Origin: Fragilariopsis cylindrus CCMP1102
Taxonomy: Eukaryota > Bacillariophyta > Bacillariophyceae > Bacillariales > Bacillariaceae
NCBI GenBank assembly: GCA_900095095.1
Contig: FMBT01000416.1
Location: forward strand, 1 to 64,000
Reading direction: 5' to 3'
Length of the DNA stretch: 64,000 nt
Both the position numbers and the translations under genes were made by a program. Under the pieces are notes generated by a model. It had not been told where the DNA came from, ran no database searches, and saw only the letters and a list, made by a program, of their open reading frames with translations. Shown piece by piece: positions 41,835 to 52,317 of the stretch; position 1 is the first letter of the stretch; each line of letters starts with the position of its first letter.

Positions 41835-44081
41835 ATATAATAATTTTCTATTCAAATTAAAATCTAGCATGTAGATGGGATTAAAAAAACATGCAATTAA
41901 CTTCACAATATACAACCAAGTCTTACCATTCCTTATTTTTCGACTATCGAAATCAAATCATGGCGAATAAATGTAACTGAAACAAATAAAGATCAAGTCA
42001 GAACTAATAATTTTTTCCCATTTCAACATGAAACTTAATTTAATCTTAATATAGTAAAAATTGTCTAGTAATAAAGGAATGCTACAGTGCGGTTTGTCAT
42101 TCATTTTTGCTTTGCGATTTTCATTGCACTTCTGATTTAAAACTTGAAAGATAAGTACAGTAGAGATGTTACCCTGCCGGCCCATAGGTATTGTAAATGA
42201 ATTGAATTGATACTTCAACCTAGCTATCAAATATAAATGCTAGGTCAACAACCAAAGTAAACTCCTATGATATAATATGCATGAACAACAGCAGGTATGA
42301 TGGCAACCATGTGAAACTACAATGGAATATGTATAAAAAATAGTAGGAAGATTTGGTGGTAACAGGTAGGCACAGTGATGGTTCAAGTAACAACAACAAG
42401 GTTCAATGCAGCCTCATACACATAATCAGGCAAGAAAACAAGGAACAGCATCGTGAATGATACCAACAGGTAGGCAATGTGCATGTAGAGTTCACATTGA
42501 TATCTAACACAGGTTCAATGAACGCAACACAACTCTGTACATTACTATCAGAATTTAAACTATACACATCATCATCTTGTGCAGAGTGTCTGTAACAACA
42601 AGTTGAATGCACACACTGTGCACATACATGATATCATCATCATGTGGCATATCAATAATAACAGGTAGGCAACCTAAAAGTTAACAGCAACAATAACTGC
42701 AGCTTTTTTTCTGAATGCATGTACATCATCACCTTGGAACAACAGCAAGTTGAATGTGCCTGTGCATAACATTGTTCTTCTTTTTTGTTGTTTGCATTCT
42801 ATATAATGTGGTGGTATGCTATTTACCTTTCTCCTCTGGATTTTTTATGTGTTGGTGACTGGTACAGCTTACCCTACTGTTGTTGTGGATGATGATATTG
42901 GTTTTTTTTGTGTGCGTTCCACTCAGGTAGTCCTATATTGTATAAGAAAAACACTATGATCATGATGAACATGGTATCTTATATGTCTACTAAGAGTATT
43001 GCTGTCTATAAAATAATAGGTACATTCTTCCTATCAAAAATAGAAAAAGAAAAAAATATTGACAGAAACAGTTCCACTGCAATCTGGACTCCATCCACTA
43101 CAGTATTGAACATCTTACACAACAGAGAAATATTCCTCACTATGGTCTAGCTCCAAATTTGTTTCTTGGACTGGACCATGGTGGTTTTTCCTCTACATGG
43201 TCATTATACAATACCTACTTCTACTCTAGTCTGTAGAAAGGGATATACATTGGTACTGCAGTAGTAATATTGGTATTGCAATAGTAATGCAAAATTTAAC
43301 CCACAAGCTTTCCCAGTACACGGTATTTTATGTCCTAACTAACACATTGGTAAATGAGTAGACCTACTAACTACCCTCTTTATAAGTTTAAATATTGCCC
43401 ACACAGCTCATTATAATTACTTTGAGCAAACTTACTGAGTATGTTGTCCTCAAGCTTCAGCACATGGAGGTTATGGACGTAATTATAGACAACCTTCCAA
43501 GGAGCGTGTAGATCAAATTCTACATAGCTACATTTTCTCTTCTTTTTATTTCTCATAATTATTTAGTTGGTTGACAGGAATTGATAGAACCACCAGCATG
43601 CACCAGGACTACAATGCTATTATTGTACAAACTTCACCTGCAGAGGTTTTTCACAAGGATTGTACAGCAAATTCTAAAACAGCAACTGCTTAATCCCTTT
43701 CATGAGCTGATGATTTTAAAAAGGATTGCACAGCAAATTATCACATACTAGCTATCAGATCTTTTTGCTGATGTTTTATACTGTTTGTTTGACATGAATA
43801 GATATACAACCAGCATACAACAGAGTATGGATGCACCCACAAGAAGTGTAGGATTAGTGATATATACCAATATTATTGGAAACTATCTTTACATGCAAAA
43901 GTTTACAAGAAGTGCACAATCTATTCTCACACAGTAGTATTTTTTGTTATAGTTTTATACTGTTAGCCTAAAAAATTTCTTGCACTCAATCATGAAGCAA
44001 AACCGCACGCGAGTAAGGGTGCCAGGGGAATATTAGTAATTAATTATTAATAATTTTTGAATTCGCCGAGGGAAGATAGAA
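41835..44081. other. long AT-rich spacer
   Basis: 2.2 kb without a supportable gene. Between 42280 and 42680 the phrase AACAGGTAGGCA recurs at least three times, and AACAACAGCA(A/G)GT twice, in loose tandem with 70-110 bp spacing. 43240-43290 repeats GGTA(C/T)TGCA(G/A)TAGTAAT. The open stretch at 42908-43150 has no recognisable features. Confidence 0.5.
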
Positions 44082-44083
44082 TA

Positions 44084-44273
44084 CAGTGTGCGCTCGATAA
44101 GAAATACACTCTTAATTTACCGACTTGGTGTGTTTCTTATAGAGAGTGTGTTTCTTATGATTTTCGGTACGACCCATCAATCACTACACGGGCTATCCCG
44201 CGAAAACCGATCTGGTGTATTTCTTATAAAGCGTGTATTTCTTAAATGTGTATTTCTTATCGAGCGCATACTG
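44084..44273. mobile_element. 190-bp MITE, Tc1/mariner-pogo type
   Basis: Terminal inverted repeats start CAGTGTGCGCTCGATAAGAA on the left and CAGTATGCGCTCGATAAGAA on the right (read inward); 26 bases match with one difference. Both ends are flanked by TA (44082-44083 and 44274-44275), the target-site duplication of Tc1/mariner/pogo transposases. The interior has several GTGTATTTCTTAT-like motifs related to the ends and no coding potential. A non-autonomous element moved by a transposase encoded elsewhere. Confidence 0.9.
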
Positions 44274-44556
44274 TAATAAGATCTTTTATTTGACACGACA
44301 AACGTCGAGGAAGGGGAATCAATCATTCCAGAAATTGCAGAGAATGCACAAAACAAACAAGTAATCTGAGCGAATGGATTGACTTGACACCAGCTTACAA
44401 TAACGTTTACTCGTATCGTATAATCATAGTATCATAGTCATCCTCATCGACTAATCTATACTATTTAACTAAACCGCCTAAATCACGCACCACGTTTTCT
44501 TCACTTTCTACCTTCAGCTTCGCTCTTCGCTTCGCTTTTTCTTTTCTTTAATCAAG

Positions 44557-45690
44557 ATGGCTGATTCTACTGCTGCTGCTACCGCCCCACTTATGATCTT
44601 GTTGGTCGTATATGGATTCTCTTCAACCGATTTATCTGATTCTATTACTGAATTGAAAAAACAAACAAAGAATTTAGGTACACATAAAGAAAGAGAATCG
44701 TATTGGCAAGCCTATGTGGATATTCAAGGTAGCGCGAGCAAGTATAGCAATATTGACATTGACGGTGGAAAGTTATATGGCCTGATTAAATATTATCGTA
44801 AGTTCGGTAGTGGAAGCAATGACGATAACAACAGCAGCAGCAACAACAACAACAACAAGGGACGGATGGAATTTGAACCATTTACTAAACGTCAAAAGGC
44901 TCTTGTTGGGACACCAAAATTAATGATGGGAAGGCACATCAAATTACTATTGAAGGAGGAAGACGAAGGGTCTAGTAGTAATTCAGGAAAAGAATTCATT
45001 ATGCCTTGGTTTGGTGATGAAGCAGAACCAGCCTATAGAGACATTACAGCTGGTGAGGAATGTATTAGTATTGATTCTGATCGTGGTGTGTACGTATCCA
45101 CAAAAATCAAAAGAAGAAATTGTGCTGGTGGACCACCTAATATGAAATCAATTGATGCTGTCATGGAATATGTTTCTAAATTAGAACCAGATACACCATT
45201 ACAATCTATTGCATGGGAAGGTCATCAACCACCAAAAGTGAAAGCATACAATGTTATTCTGACGGGTGCATGGCCATCAAGCGTTACGAACAATCTTCTC
45301 CCCAACCTGACTCATATCAATACATCATCCATGGATGAAATATATGAACTGTTTGAAAAAAGACGTAATACACAACTTATTAGTGACGCTGAAATACTCA
45401 TTGATAAAATGTTAACAGAACAAAACAAAGGTGCAAAATCGGATATGACAGCGTCAATCTTTATTGGTAGTATGAAAGATTTAAGTACAGCAAGACGGAA
45501 TGCATTACTTAAAAAGGTTTATATTAGTTCTACAAAAAAAAAGTTTATTGATAATGTTAGAGCAGATGGAGATGATCTCGATATGGTCGTTGTTAATGAA
45601 AGAAATGATAGTGATACTGGTAAGTTCGAAGCATATGGTGGTGTTGTATTTGAAACATTCTACAAACTCGACTTGAGTATTTATGGTTAG
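44557..45690 (+). CDS. unknown protein, possible eRF1/RPL7Ae-like C-terminal fold
   Basis: 377 residues, intact, no intron. Starts ILLVVYGFSSTDLSDSI; the middle holds KALVGTPKLMMGRHIKLLLK, DRGVYVSTKIKRRN and VKAYNVILTGAWPSSVTNNL. The C-terminus, AILLKKV-like (ARRNALLKKVYISSTKKKF), a strand DLDMVVVNERN and GKFEAYGGVVFETFYKLDL, is reminiscent of the third domain of eRF1/Pelota (final .GG..A.LRY), but the match is weak. I do not assign a function. There is no signal peptide, so it is probably cytosolic. Confidence 0.65.
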   Translation: MADSTAAATAPLMILLVVYGFSSTDLSDSITELKKQTKNLGTHKERESYWQAYVDIQGSASKYSNIDIDGGKLYGLIKYYRKFGSGSNDDNNSSSNNNNNKGRMEFEPFTKRQKALVGTPKLMMGRHIKLLLKEEDEGSSSNSGKEFIMPWFGDEAEPAYRDITAGEECISIDSDRGVYVSTKIKRRNCAGGPPNMKSIDAVMEYVSKLEPDTPLQSIAWEGHQPPKVKAYNVILTGAWPSSVTNNLLPNLTHINTSSMDEIYELFEKRRNTQLISDAEILIDKMLTEQNKGAKSDMTASIFIGSMKDLSTARRNALLKKVYISSTKKKFIDNVRADGDDLDMVVVNERNDSDTGKFEAYGGVVFETFYKLDLSIYG

Positions 45691-46104
45691 TCTACGCTAC
45701 ATGGCTAGCTAGTAGAAATGTACCACGTCCACCGCCTATACTAGATTAACGATAATATTTTACTACTGATGACGACGACGACAACGACAATAACGGCGAT
45801 ATATACATTTCAAGTCTGACGAAAACTAAAGTAATATAAACATGTAATATTAATAGGATCTAATATATTGTAGTTTTTACTTACTTATTTTAAATTTCTT
45901 ATAAATGTATAGAAGGAATAACGAAGGAGATCGGTATCATCAATAATGGTACCACCAAAAAAACTAACACGAATCGTCATAAGATAACATGTCACAAAGG
46001 CATAAATGAGTGTGTTTTTGTGCTTCCGCGACGGATAGTCGTTTTCGTTTCAAATTTTTTCTTCTTTTTTGTATAATAATGAATATTTCTTTTTTCTTGT
46101 TTTG

Positions 46105-46136
<32 letters not shown>

Positions 46137-46187
46137 TTGTTTCTTGTTCTTGTTCTAACTTAATTCTAACTAAATTGAATTGAATAT
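45691..46187. other. convergent 3' spacer with (TC)n
   Basis: 3' flanks of two convergent genes, with a (TC)n run at 46106-46136. No gene. Confidence 0.5.
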
Positions 46188-48817
46188 TTAAATCAAATCT
46201 TTACCCCGAAGATGAATATCAACTTCATCTTCTTCATAAGCATTATCTTTGTATCCACCGCGACCACCGAGGGATGGTTTTGATGATGATGCACTATCAA
46301 CAAATAATGAATCATTCGCAATACTTGAATGGCTGTGCGAATTTAATGGTACACCATCATCATCGTCATCAATATCATCACGATACGATGCTGGATCTAA
46401 ATCGGTAGCAATAATACCATCGTCACTATTAGACCTATCTGCATTATTCACACCGTATGCTAATTTATTCATATAGGTTCCATGCCAACCACCTGGTGGA
46501 CTTCTTCTAAGATCAATATCTTCGACATCAAATTTCTGTAAACAACTAAAGATTGATGATTTTTGGGATTCATTATTCTTGGTCTTTTGACGTTGTTTAA
46601 AAACGAAAAAGATAGCACATAGTGCTGCAATGATACCAAATAGAATACCAAAAACTTTTCCAGTATTTGATTTGCCTTTAGATACAGGTTGTGTTTTTGA
46701 TTCATCTTTTTGTGCGGAATTTGGTCCGTCATTCATCACATCTTCGATTAATGGTACCGATTGTCCATCATCATCATCACCACCGCTCATGTCACCATCA
46801 TATACTGCATCAGGTGGTGGTTTAACTACACCATTCACCGATCCGGACACAGATGCACTTGATGTTCCACCCATATAAAAATTATCATTCACTGCACCAG
46901 TTTCACCATCCACAACCATAATAAACATATCACTTGTACTAGATGTTTCAGCTCCATCACGTGCACGATATAAATTAGATGTTGTATCACCATATATAAT
47001 AACATTACCTGCATTATTAATAGCAATAGATTTATGCCGTGCTGGATTCTCGTCACCAAAATTACCTAATTGTGTTAACCAATGCACCTTTGGTTATAGT
47101 AGAATAGGATAATAGAATAGAAGAAGAAGAGGAAAAAACAGCAACAATCGGAACGTGATATAATAATATGTTAGCAATTGAAATAACAGTAACGGGTAGG
47201 AACGATAGGGTACGATGGAATACGATATACTTTTATACTTACATTACCAGTTTTTTCATCTACTTTCGCCACCCAAATATCATCACCACCTTGATTAATC
47301 ATTTCAATATCACCTTGTGTCATTTGAGCACCATTTAAGACACTACCCACTACGTAAATACTGTTGGACGTGGCATCTACGACACAATCCATGGCAAAAG
47401 CATTTGTTTTTAATAAGGCACCACTGGCAAAATTTTCCTTTAAGTCTAAATTGGGCATCGCCGCCCATTGTGTCGTCCAGACGGGTGCTAATTCTTTTTG
47501 AAAAGAGACTCGACGTAAGAAGGGTTGTAAGGATTCTTCACGATCCCACAACTCACGATATTTCGATTCGACACTTGCTCCGAATTGAAAACCAGCATTG
47601 ACAACTTCATTTAAATTATTTTGTTCCCCTTGATCATTGTTCGTCATATCACCTTTTGTACCACCAACAATATAAAATTCATCCACACTGACATTCGATG
47701 AATGACAGATACCACGTATTAAATCATCCGATCCCGTACCTTCTCGTAAATTATTCGTACCAATATTATCTTTATTATTATTTTTCTTTTTTTTACCTTT
47801 ATGACGTTTATGAAATAAAAAACTACCATCTTTTGGACTTAATTGCATAATAAAACCATCTTCATCGTCGGAATTTATTTCCGCTTCACCATATCCTTTC
47901 CCGGTACCACGTGTCGATCCAGCAATTAATAAATGTTCAAAGCCATTGGAATCTTGTTGTAATAACATACCACCAATATACACATCAGGAATGGTGATAC
48001 CATCAGGTTCGACATCCATAGGAAAATCTTTTATCCATTGTAATTGTGGTTCTTTATTATTATTATTTTTAATTTTCCATTTCAAAACACTTAAATAAAA
48101 GGCCGAACCAATTTTTTGTGTTTCTTGCCAATTTGGTTGACCACTAATAGGATTTTGTGTTTTATCGACTGAGGTTAATGCTGCGACATATAAGACTTGA
48201 TCATTCGTATCCGAATGTATTACAGCTAAGGGATATAATAAATTTTTATTATTATTCAAATTTTCCGATGAGGCAATGGCAGCATTGACAAATTCTAAAT
48301 CATTTTTTTGTACGACCGCTGTTAATGCAACAATGGGATGATTTTTTACTTTATGAAAAAAACCATTCTTTGCTACACTACCGACAATAAACGCATGTTT
48401 GTTTTCATCGGTGGTGACGGCCGAACATGTTTCCATGACACCCGGATCACCATACGATCTCCAATTAGTGAGAGTGTGGAATGCTTCATCATCCCCTGTG
48501 GTGGTGGGACTACTAGAATCCATATCTAACATACCAATATAACAAGAGGACTCACCATCTAATTCGGTACCGACCATTAAATCATTGGAACTACCATCAT
48601 GATCAATAAAATCAACATTATAATGTGATCCTGTGATATATAACGTATCCCAATTGGTATCATACTTTAATCCACCCGCATACATTGCACCAGGAGATGG
48701 TCCTGATTGGAATCCACCTTCCTTATACCCTAATACAAATACTTGTTGTACACTAGGCATAATAGCAGCAACTAGCATTGCCGCGTGTACGGTCTCTCTA
48801 AGATTAAAAGACGTCAT
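46188..48817 (-). CDS. type I membrane protein with propeller-like ectodomain, two exons
   Basis: Exons 48817-47243 and 47087-46188 (intron 155 nt, GTAAGT...AAAG) give 824 residues. N-terminal signal sequence (AAMLVAAIMPSVQQVFVLG), a large ectodomain of repeated strand motifs such as NSIYVVGSVLNG, DEFYIVGGTKGD, HAFIVGSVAKNG, VYIGGMLL and NVIIYGDTTSNLY, typical of beta-propeller repeats (G-x-T/S strands with D/N turns), one membrane segment near residue 690 (VFGILFGIIAALCAIFFVFK), and an acidic cytoplasmic tail of about 110 residues. Presumably a surface or endomembrane receptor-like protein; the ligand is unknown. Splicing joins KVDEKTGN to VHWLTQLGNFG. Confidence 0.8.
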
Positions 48818-50887
48818 AGCTAATCGTTAGTTGAGTGAGTTGTGTTATGTTGTGTTGTGTTGAGAAGAAGCAGCAATCTCTTTGTTTGTTTGTGTCGTAC
48901 TTGTAAGAAGTACTGGTAAGGATTGCCTGCGGAGTTACTACGATGTCGATTTCGATATGAAATGAATTGAAATGAAATGAATTTAGTTTCTTTTTCGCCT
49001 TCTACCGTAAGTTGTGCTTGTTGTACAGTGTGCGGGTGTGGGGCGCTTTTGCTTTGTGCCTTTTTCTTTTATTTTTTAATGCATATCTTTTACTGTGTGT
49101 AATTATTTGTACGTGAAGTTTAATTTTTACAACGCAACGGTCAGATTTGTGCCAAAATACCCGAAGGATTGTTCTTGCTTTTTATTAAAAGAATTTCTAT
49201 CACTTGTACAAGTACTCAATGGCGCAAAATGAATCCAGCACGATACAGGACCTAGTACCGTATTGGAGGCAGCCATGATACTATGCTGACTATCATGCTA
49301 TCTTCGCGCACTATTATTTTACGGGCTTAAGAAAATATATACGATTTAATCGTGGCTAATAAAAGATGCCGCAATTAGGCCCAAATGCACAAAGATCGCA
49401 TTGTTGTCATACTGTAGCTAGTCAAGTCAGTAGAGTCAGTCCATATGAGGGAGTGGAGTCATGATTAGCAATGGATGATTTCTTAAAAGGAGGAGGGTTT
49501 TTTGTTTTGTAATTTGGGCTTGGCTGCTTGAGAACAGCATAGCAGATAGACTAGATTGGGAAGCTACTGTACAGCTAGCTAGCTAATCAACCATGATCTT
49601 ACTACTTGCACTGCACTGCACTGCACTGCTTGTATTATGTTTTGTTTGTTTAGGTGGAGGTGGAGAAGGATGAGAAATAAATTGAGGAGGTCAATACAGT
49701 TAGTTACTATAACAACAGCAACAGCAACATGGAATGAGAATAATTCTAGTCTTTTTGTAAAATATCAAGGTCAGAGATGAAAACAACAAGAGAGTGGCCG
49801 GCCGTCATGAATATGATTATTATTGATTATGATGATGATTAACTTTTTCCACTACAGACAGAGTGTACACATGATGTATATGTATATAGATAGCAGATTT
49901 TCCATTTGAATCACACTCTGTCATAAATTGTTAATGAATCAAAGTGAAACAATACAAGGAAAAAAAGTTGTATGATCATGATATAATTCTACTAATATGC
50001 GTCTAGCTAATAGATAGACTAGACAAGCACAACTACTTGAGTGTTTCTGTACTGTATTGAAAATAAATATAAAACATTCTATTGTTTGATATAACTAACT
50101 AAGATCTCTATCACGCTCAACATTGTCAAGCCTCCAATTATTGTACACAGTGGTCGTTCGGAATGTTTGAAGTACTGAATTAGCCTTTGTAAATTTGCTT
50201 GTTCTTCAATCCGTGAAAAGCATCGTGATCACATCATCGCTTTTTTATTTTTTATTCTTATGCATTTTACATACCACTGACATTCCATACAAGATCTTTC
50301 ATCACATCACAACTGCTGCCAGCTAGCTGTTCCTACCTTTACAAATGAGATGTACAAATCGTTACCACCTTACTTAGTATATTGTTGCTTCTTTGTGATA
50401 ATCCATAACGTTCAATTTGGATAAATTTATAGTAATTTTTCGTCAATCCATCATATCGTGTCGCCTCCCTCCTCTGTGCCCATCATCTCGCTGGTCGTGC
50501 GTTTCCGTTCAAGTTTGTTACACACACATTTGACCGAAATCCAACGGATGAATACTCCACTGTTAAGACGGAACAATTTTCATTACAAAAACAGCACCAG
50601 TTGACGAGACGGACGACGGAATTGAACATCGCCACCATTTGAAAGCACAACTACAACATAACAACAGATTAATTGCCTCTATATATTATTTGTTGTTGTT
50701 GCTGTAAAAGTGAGGTGTGGGTTTTGGGGGATTTGATCACATTGAAATAGGCAGGAAAATTTATCATACTAAACCAACGACGATAACCACAACAACGACC
50801 ATAACGAAATCTGCATCAACACGGCGACTACGACGAAAACTCAAGCCGTACAATCCCTCTGAACTTGTATTCTTATATCAAATCATT
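48818..50887. other. long intergenic region
   Basis: 2.1 kb between divergent genes without a supportable gene. Contains a GACAGAGTGT/ACACTCTGTC inverted pair (49857-49866 and 49913-49922), CACTG repeats at 49610-49630 and AT-rich stretches. The frame of the downstream gene is open to 50717 but with no ATG before 50888. Confidence 0.5.
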
Positions 50888-51640
50888 ATGGTAATACGAA
50901 ATCGTCTTCTTTCTCGTTTTTCGGTAATACATGCTCCTTCTTCGACGTCGATATCGTCATCGGAGTTACGAACGTTAAGAGTAGAACGGCGGGACCTTTC
51001 AAGGCGCTTATATGAAGCCGAACGTCGTGTAGAACAAGTCGAACATCAACGTGATGTTGCAATAGCAACGATTAAAGAGAAGGAACAGGAAGAAAAAGAG
51101 GTGCTGTACGATGATGGTATGGAGCTATGGCAAAATGTATGGCATCAAGAGGATACTAGTGCTGCTCTCAAATTCCCAACAAATAAATCAGTAATTTGTG
51201 AATCGATCGAATCCACCCATTCTTTATCTGCGATGCCTGGAGCTCATACTCTAGGGGTTATTGACAAAGGAAAAACGACACAATCTATGTGGATCAAGGG
51301 ATGTGGGTACACCCTAGCCGGACTAGTATCATCCGATGAAGAGAAACAGCATGTTCGGCGTAGAGCAGGAAGTGACTGGGACAAGTTACCATATATGACC
51401 CATGTATATTATGGAGGCAATGAGGATGAGGGAGCAGTTGTAACAATTGAGATTGATATGGTAGAACGTAGTGCAAAACTTTCTTTATCAAACATGGGTG
51501 ACTCTAAACTTCTTAAACCACATACCGTTTGGACGGACCTTCCAGATAATGTTTGGGTCGCTTTTGCATTTAAGCGTAGTTCAGCGCGAGAAGCGGTTCT
51601 TATGCCATGCTCCGTCTGGTGCGTTGCCACGGATGCATAG
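50888..51640 (+). CDS. coiled-coil plus SPRY-like domain protein
   Basis: 250 residues from the first ATG (MVIRNRLLSRF). Residues 30-70 form a charged coiled coil (ELRTLRVERRDLSRRLYEAE then RRVEQVEHQRD). The C-terminal half reads like a SPRY/concanavalin-type sandwich: MWIKGCGYTLAGLVSSDEE, VVTIEIDMVERSAKLSLSN and WTDLPDNVWVAFAFKRSS. I recall similar diatom proteins with LPD.VW.AV.F and LMPC; no enzyme function is expected and a protein-binding role is likely. The frame is open further upstream (to 50717), where only non-ATG starts exist. Confidence 0.65.
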   Translation: MVIRNRLLSRFSVIHAPSSTSISSSELRTLRVERRDLSRRLYEAERRVEQVEHQRDVAIATIKEKEQEEKEVLYDDGMELWQNVWHQEDTSAALKFPTNKSVICESIESTHSLSAMPGAHTLGVIDKGKTTQSMWIKGCGYTLAGLVSSDEEKQHVRRRAGSDWDKLPYMTHVYYGGNEDEGAVVTIEIDMVERSAKLSLSNMGDSKLLKPHTVWTDLPDNVWVAFAFKRSSAREAVLMPCSVWCVATDA

Positions 51641-52288
51641 AGCGTGTGACCGCACGTGTAATGTTCCTTATCTTTCATTCGCTACAAGGACCAGCAGCAA
51701 TGTCGATCTCTACTTACTCTAAATGTTGTCCAAACTTTAGCTATACTACCCACAGAACAAAATTTATTCGTTATCGAGAACGTGTGATCTAAACTTTTTA
51801 CAGAAAAATACAATAGAAAAACAGGTGTTGTATTCATCTATAGTTAGCTACTAGACTAGAGTAGCACTGGTACAATATATCAGCGTACCGTTGAAGTAAA
51901 GAAAGAATTAGTAAAATTATTTATTTATTTTCTTTTGTACGTACGTACGTACGTACATATGTATGTATGTTATTATATTATTGTATGTACTATATGTACG
52001 TATGTATGTATTGATATACATGTACGTCTTATGTGCCATTGTAATACGAATATCATCTTCGTCGATTCGATCTTCTCTTCATTCATTCACCAGTTGGTTA
52101 TTTTATAACAGTATTACTGTACTGACGAAGTATTAGTAAGGATGGATTGGATCACAGAGTTTTTTTTCATTTTCAAAATAAAAACCAATAAGATTTCTTT
52201 TTTTAAAAAGTCATTCAAAACTTTTGCTTCGTTTCATAATAAGCATGTTGGTATAGTATAGGTCCTATATAGTATAGTAATAGGTAAA
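51641..52288. other. convergent 3' spacer
   Basis: 3' flanks of the SPRY-like gene and of the ArsS-like gene. Holds (GTAC)n and (GTAT)n runs at 51939-52015. If the ArsS TGA is read as selenocysteine, a eukaryotic SECIS element should lie in the lower-coordinate part of this region (minus-strand 3' UTR); I could not identify one by eye. Confidence 0.5.
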
Positions 52289-52317
52289 GCCACGAGCGTT
52301 GTTGTTTACGCCGTGGC
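52289..52317 (-). promoter_or_regulatory. hairpin directly after the in-frame TGA of ArsS
   Basis: On the minus strand GCCACGGCGT pairs with ACGC(T)CGTGGC: ten base pairs with one bulged T and an eight-base loop AAACAACA. It starts six bases after the TGA (52324-52326) and contains the TAA stop. Its position is like that of bacterial SECIS hairpins or of Sec redefinition elements described after UGA codons in some eukaryotic selenoprotein mRNAs. The structure is seen; the role is inference. Confidence 0.5.

Noticed and set aside
49857-49922. GACAGAGTGT/ACACTCTGTC inverted pair as a MITE
   Set aside because: Ten-base arms only, no target-site duplication and no second copy seen.
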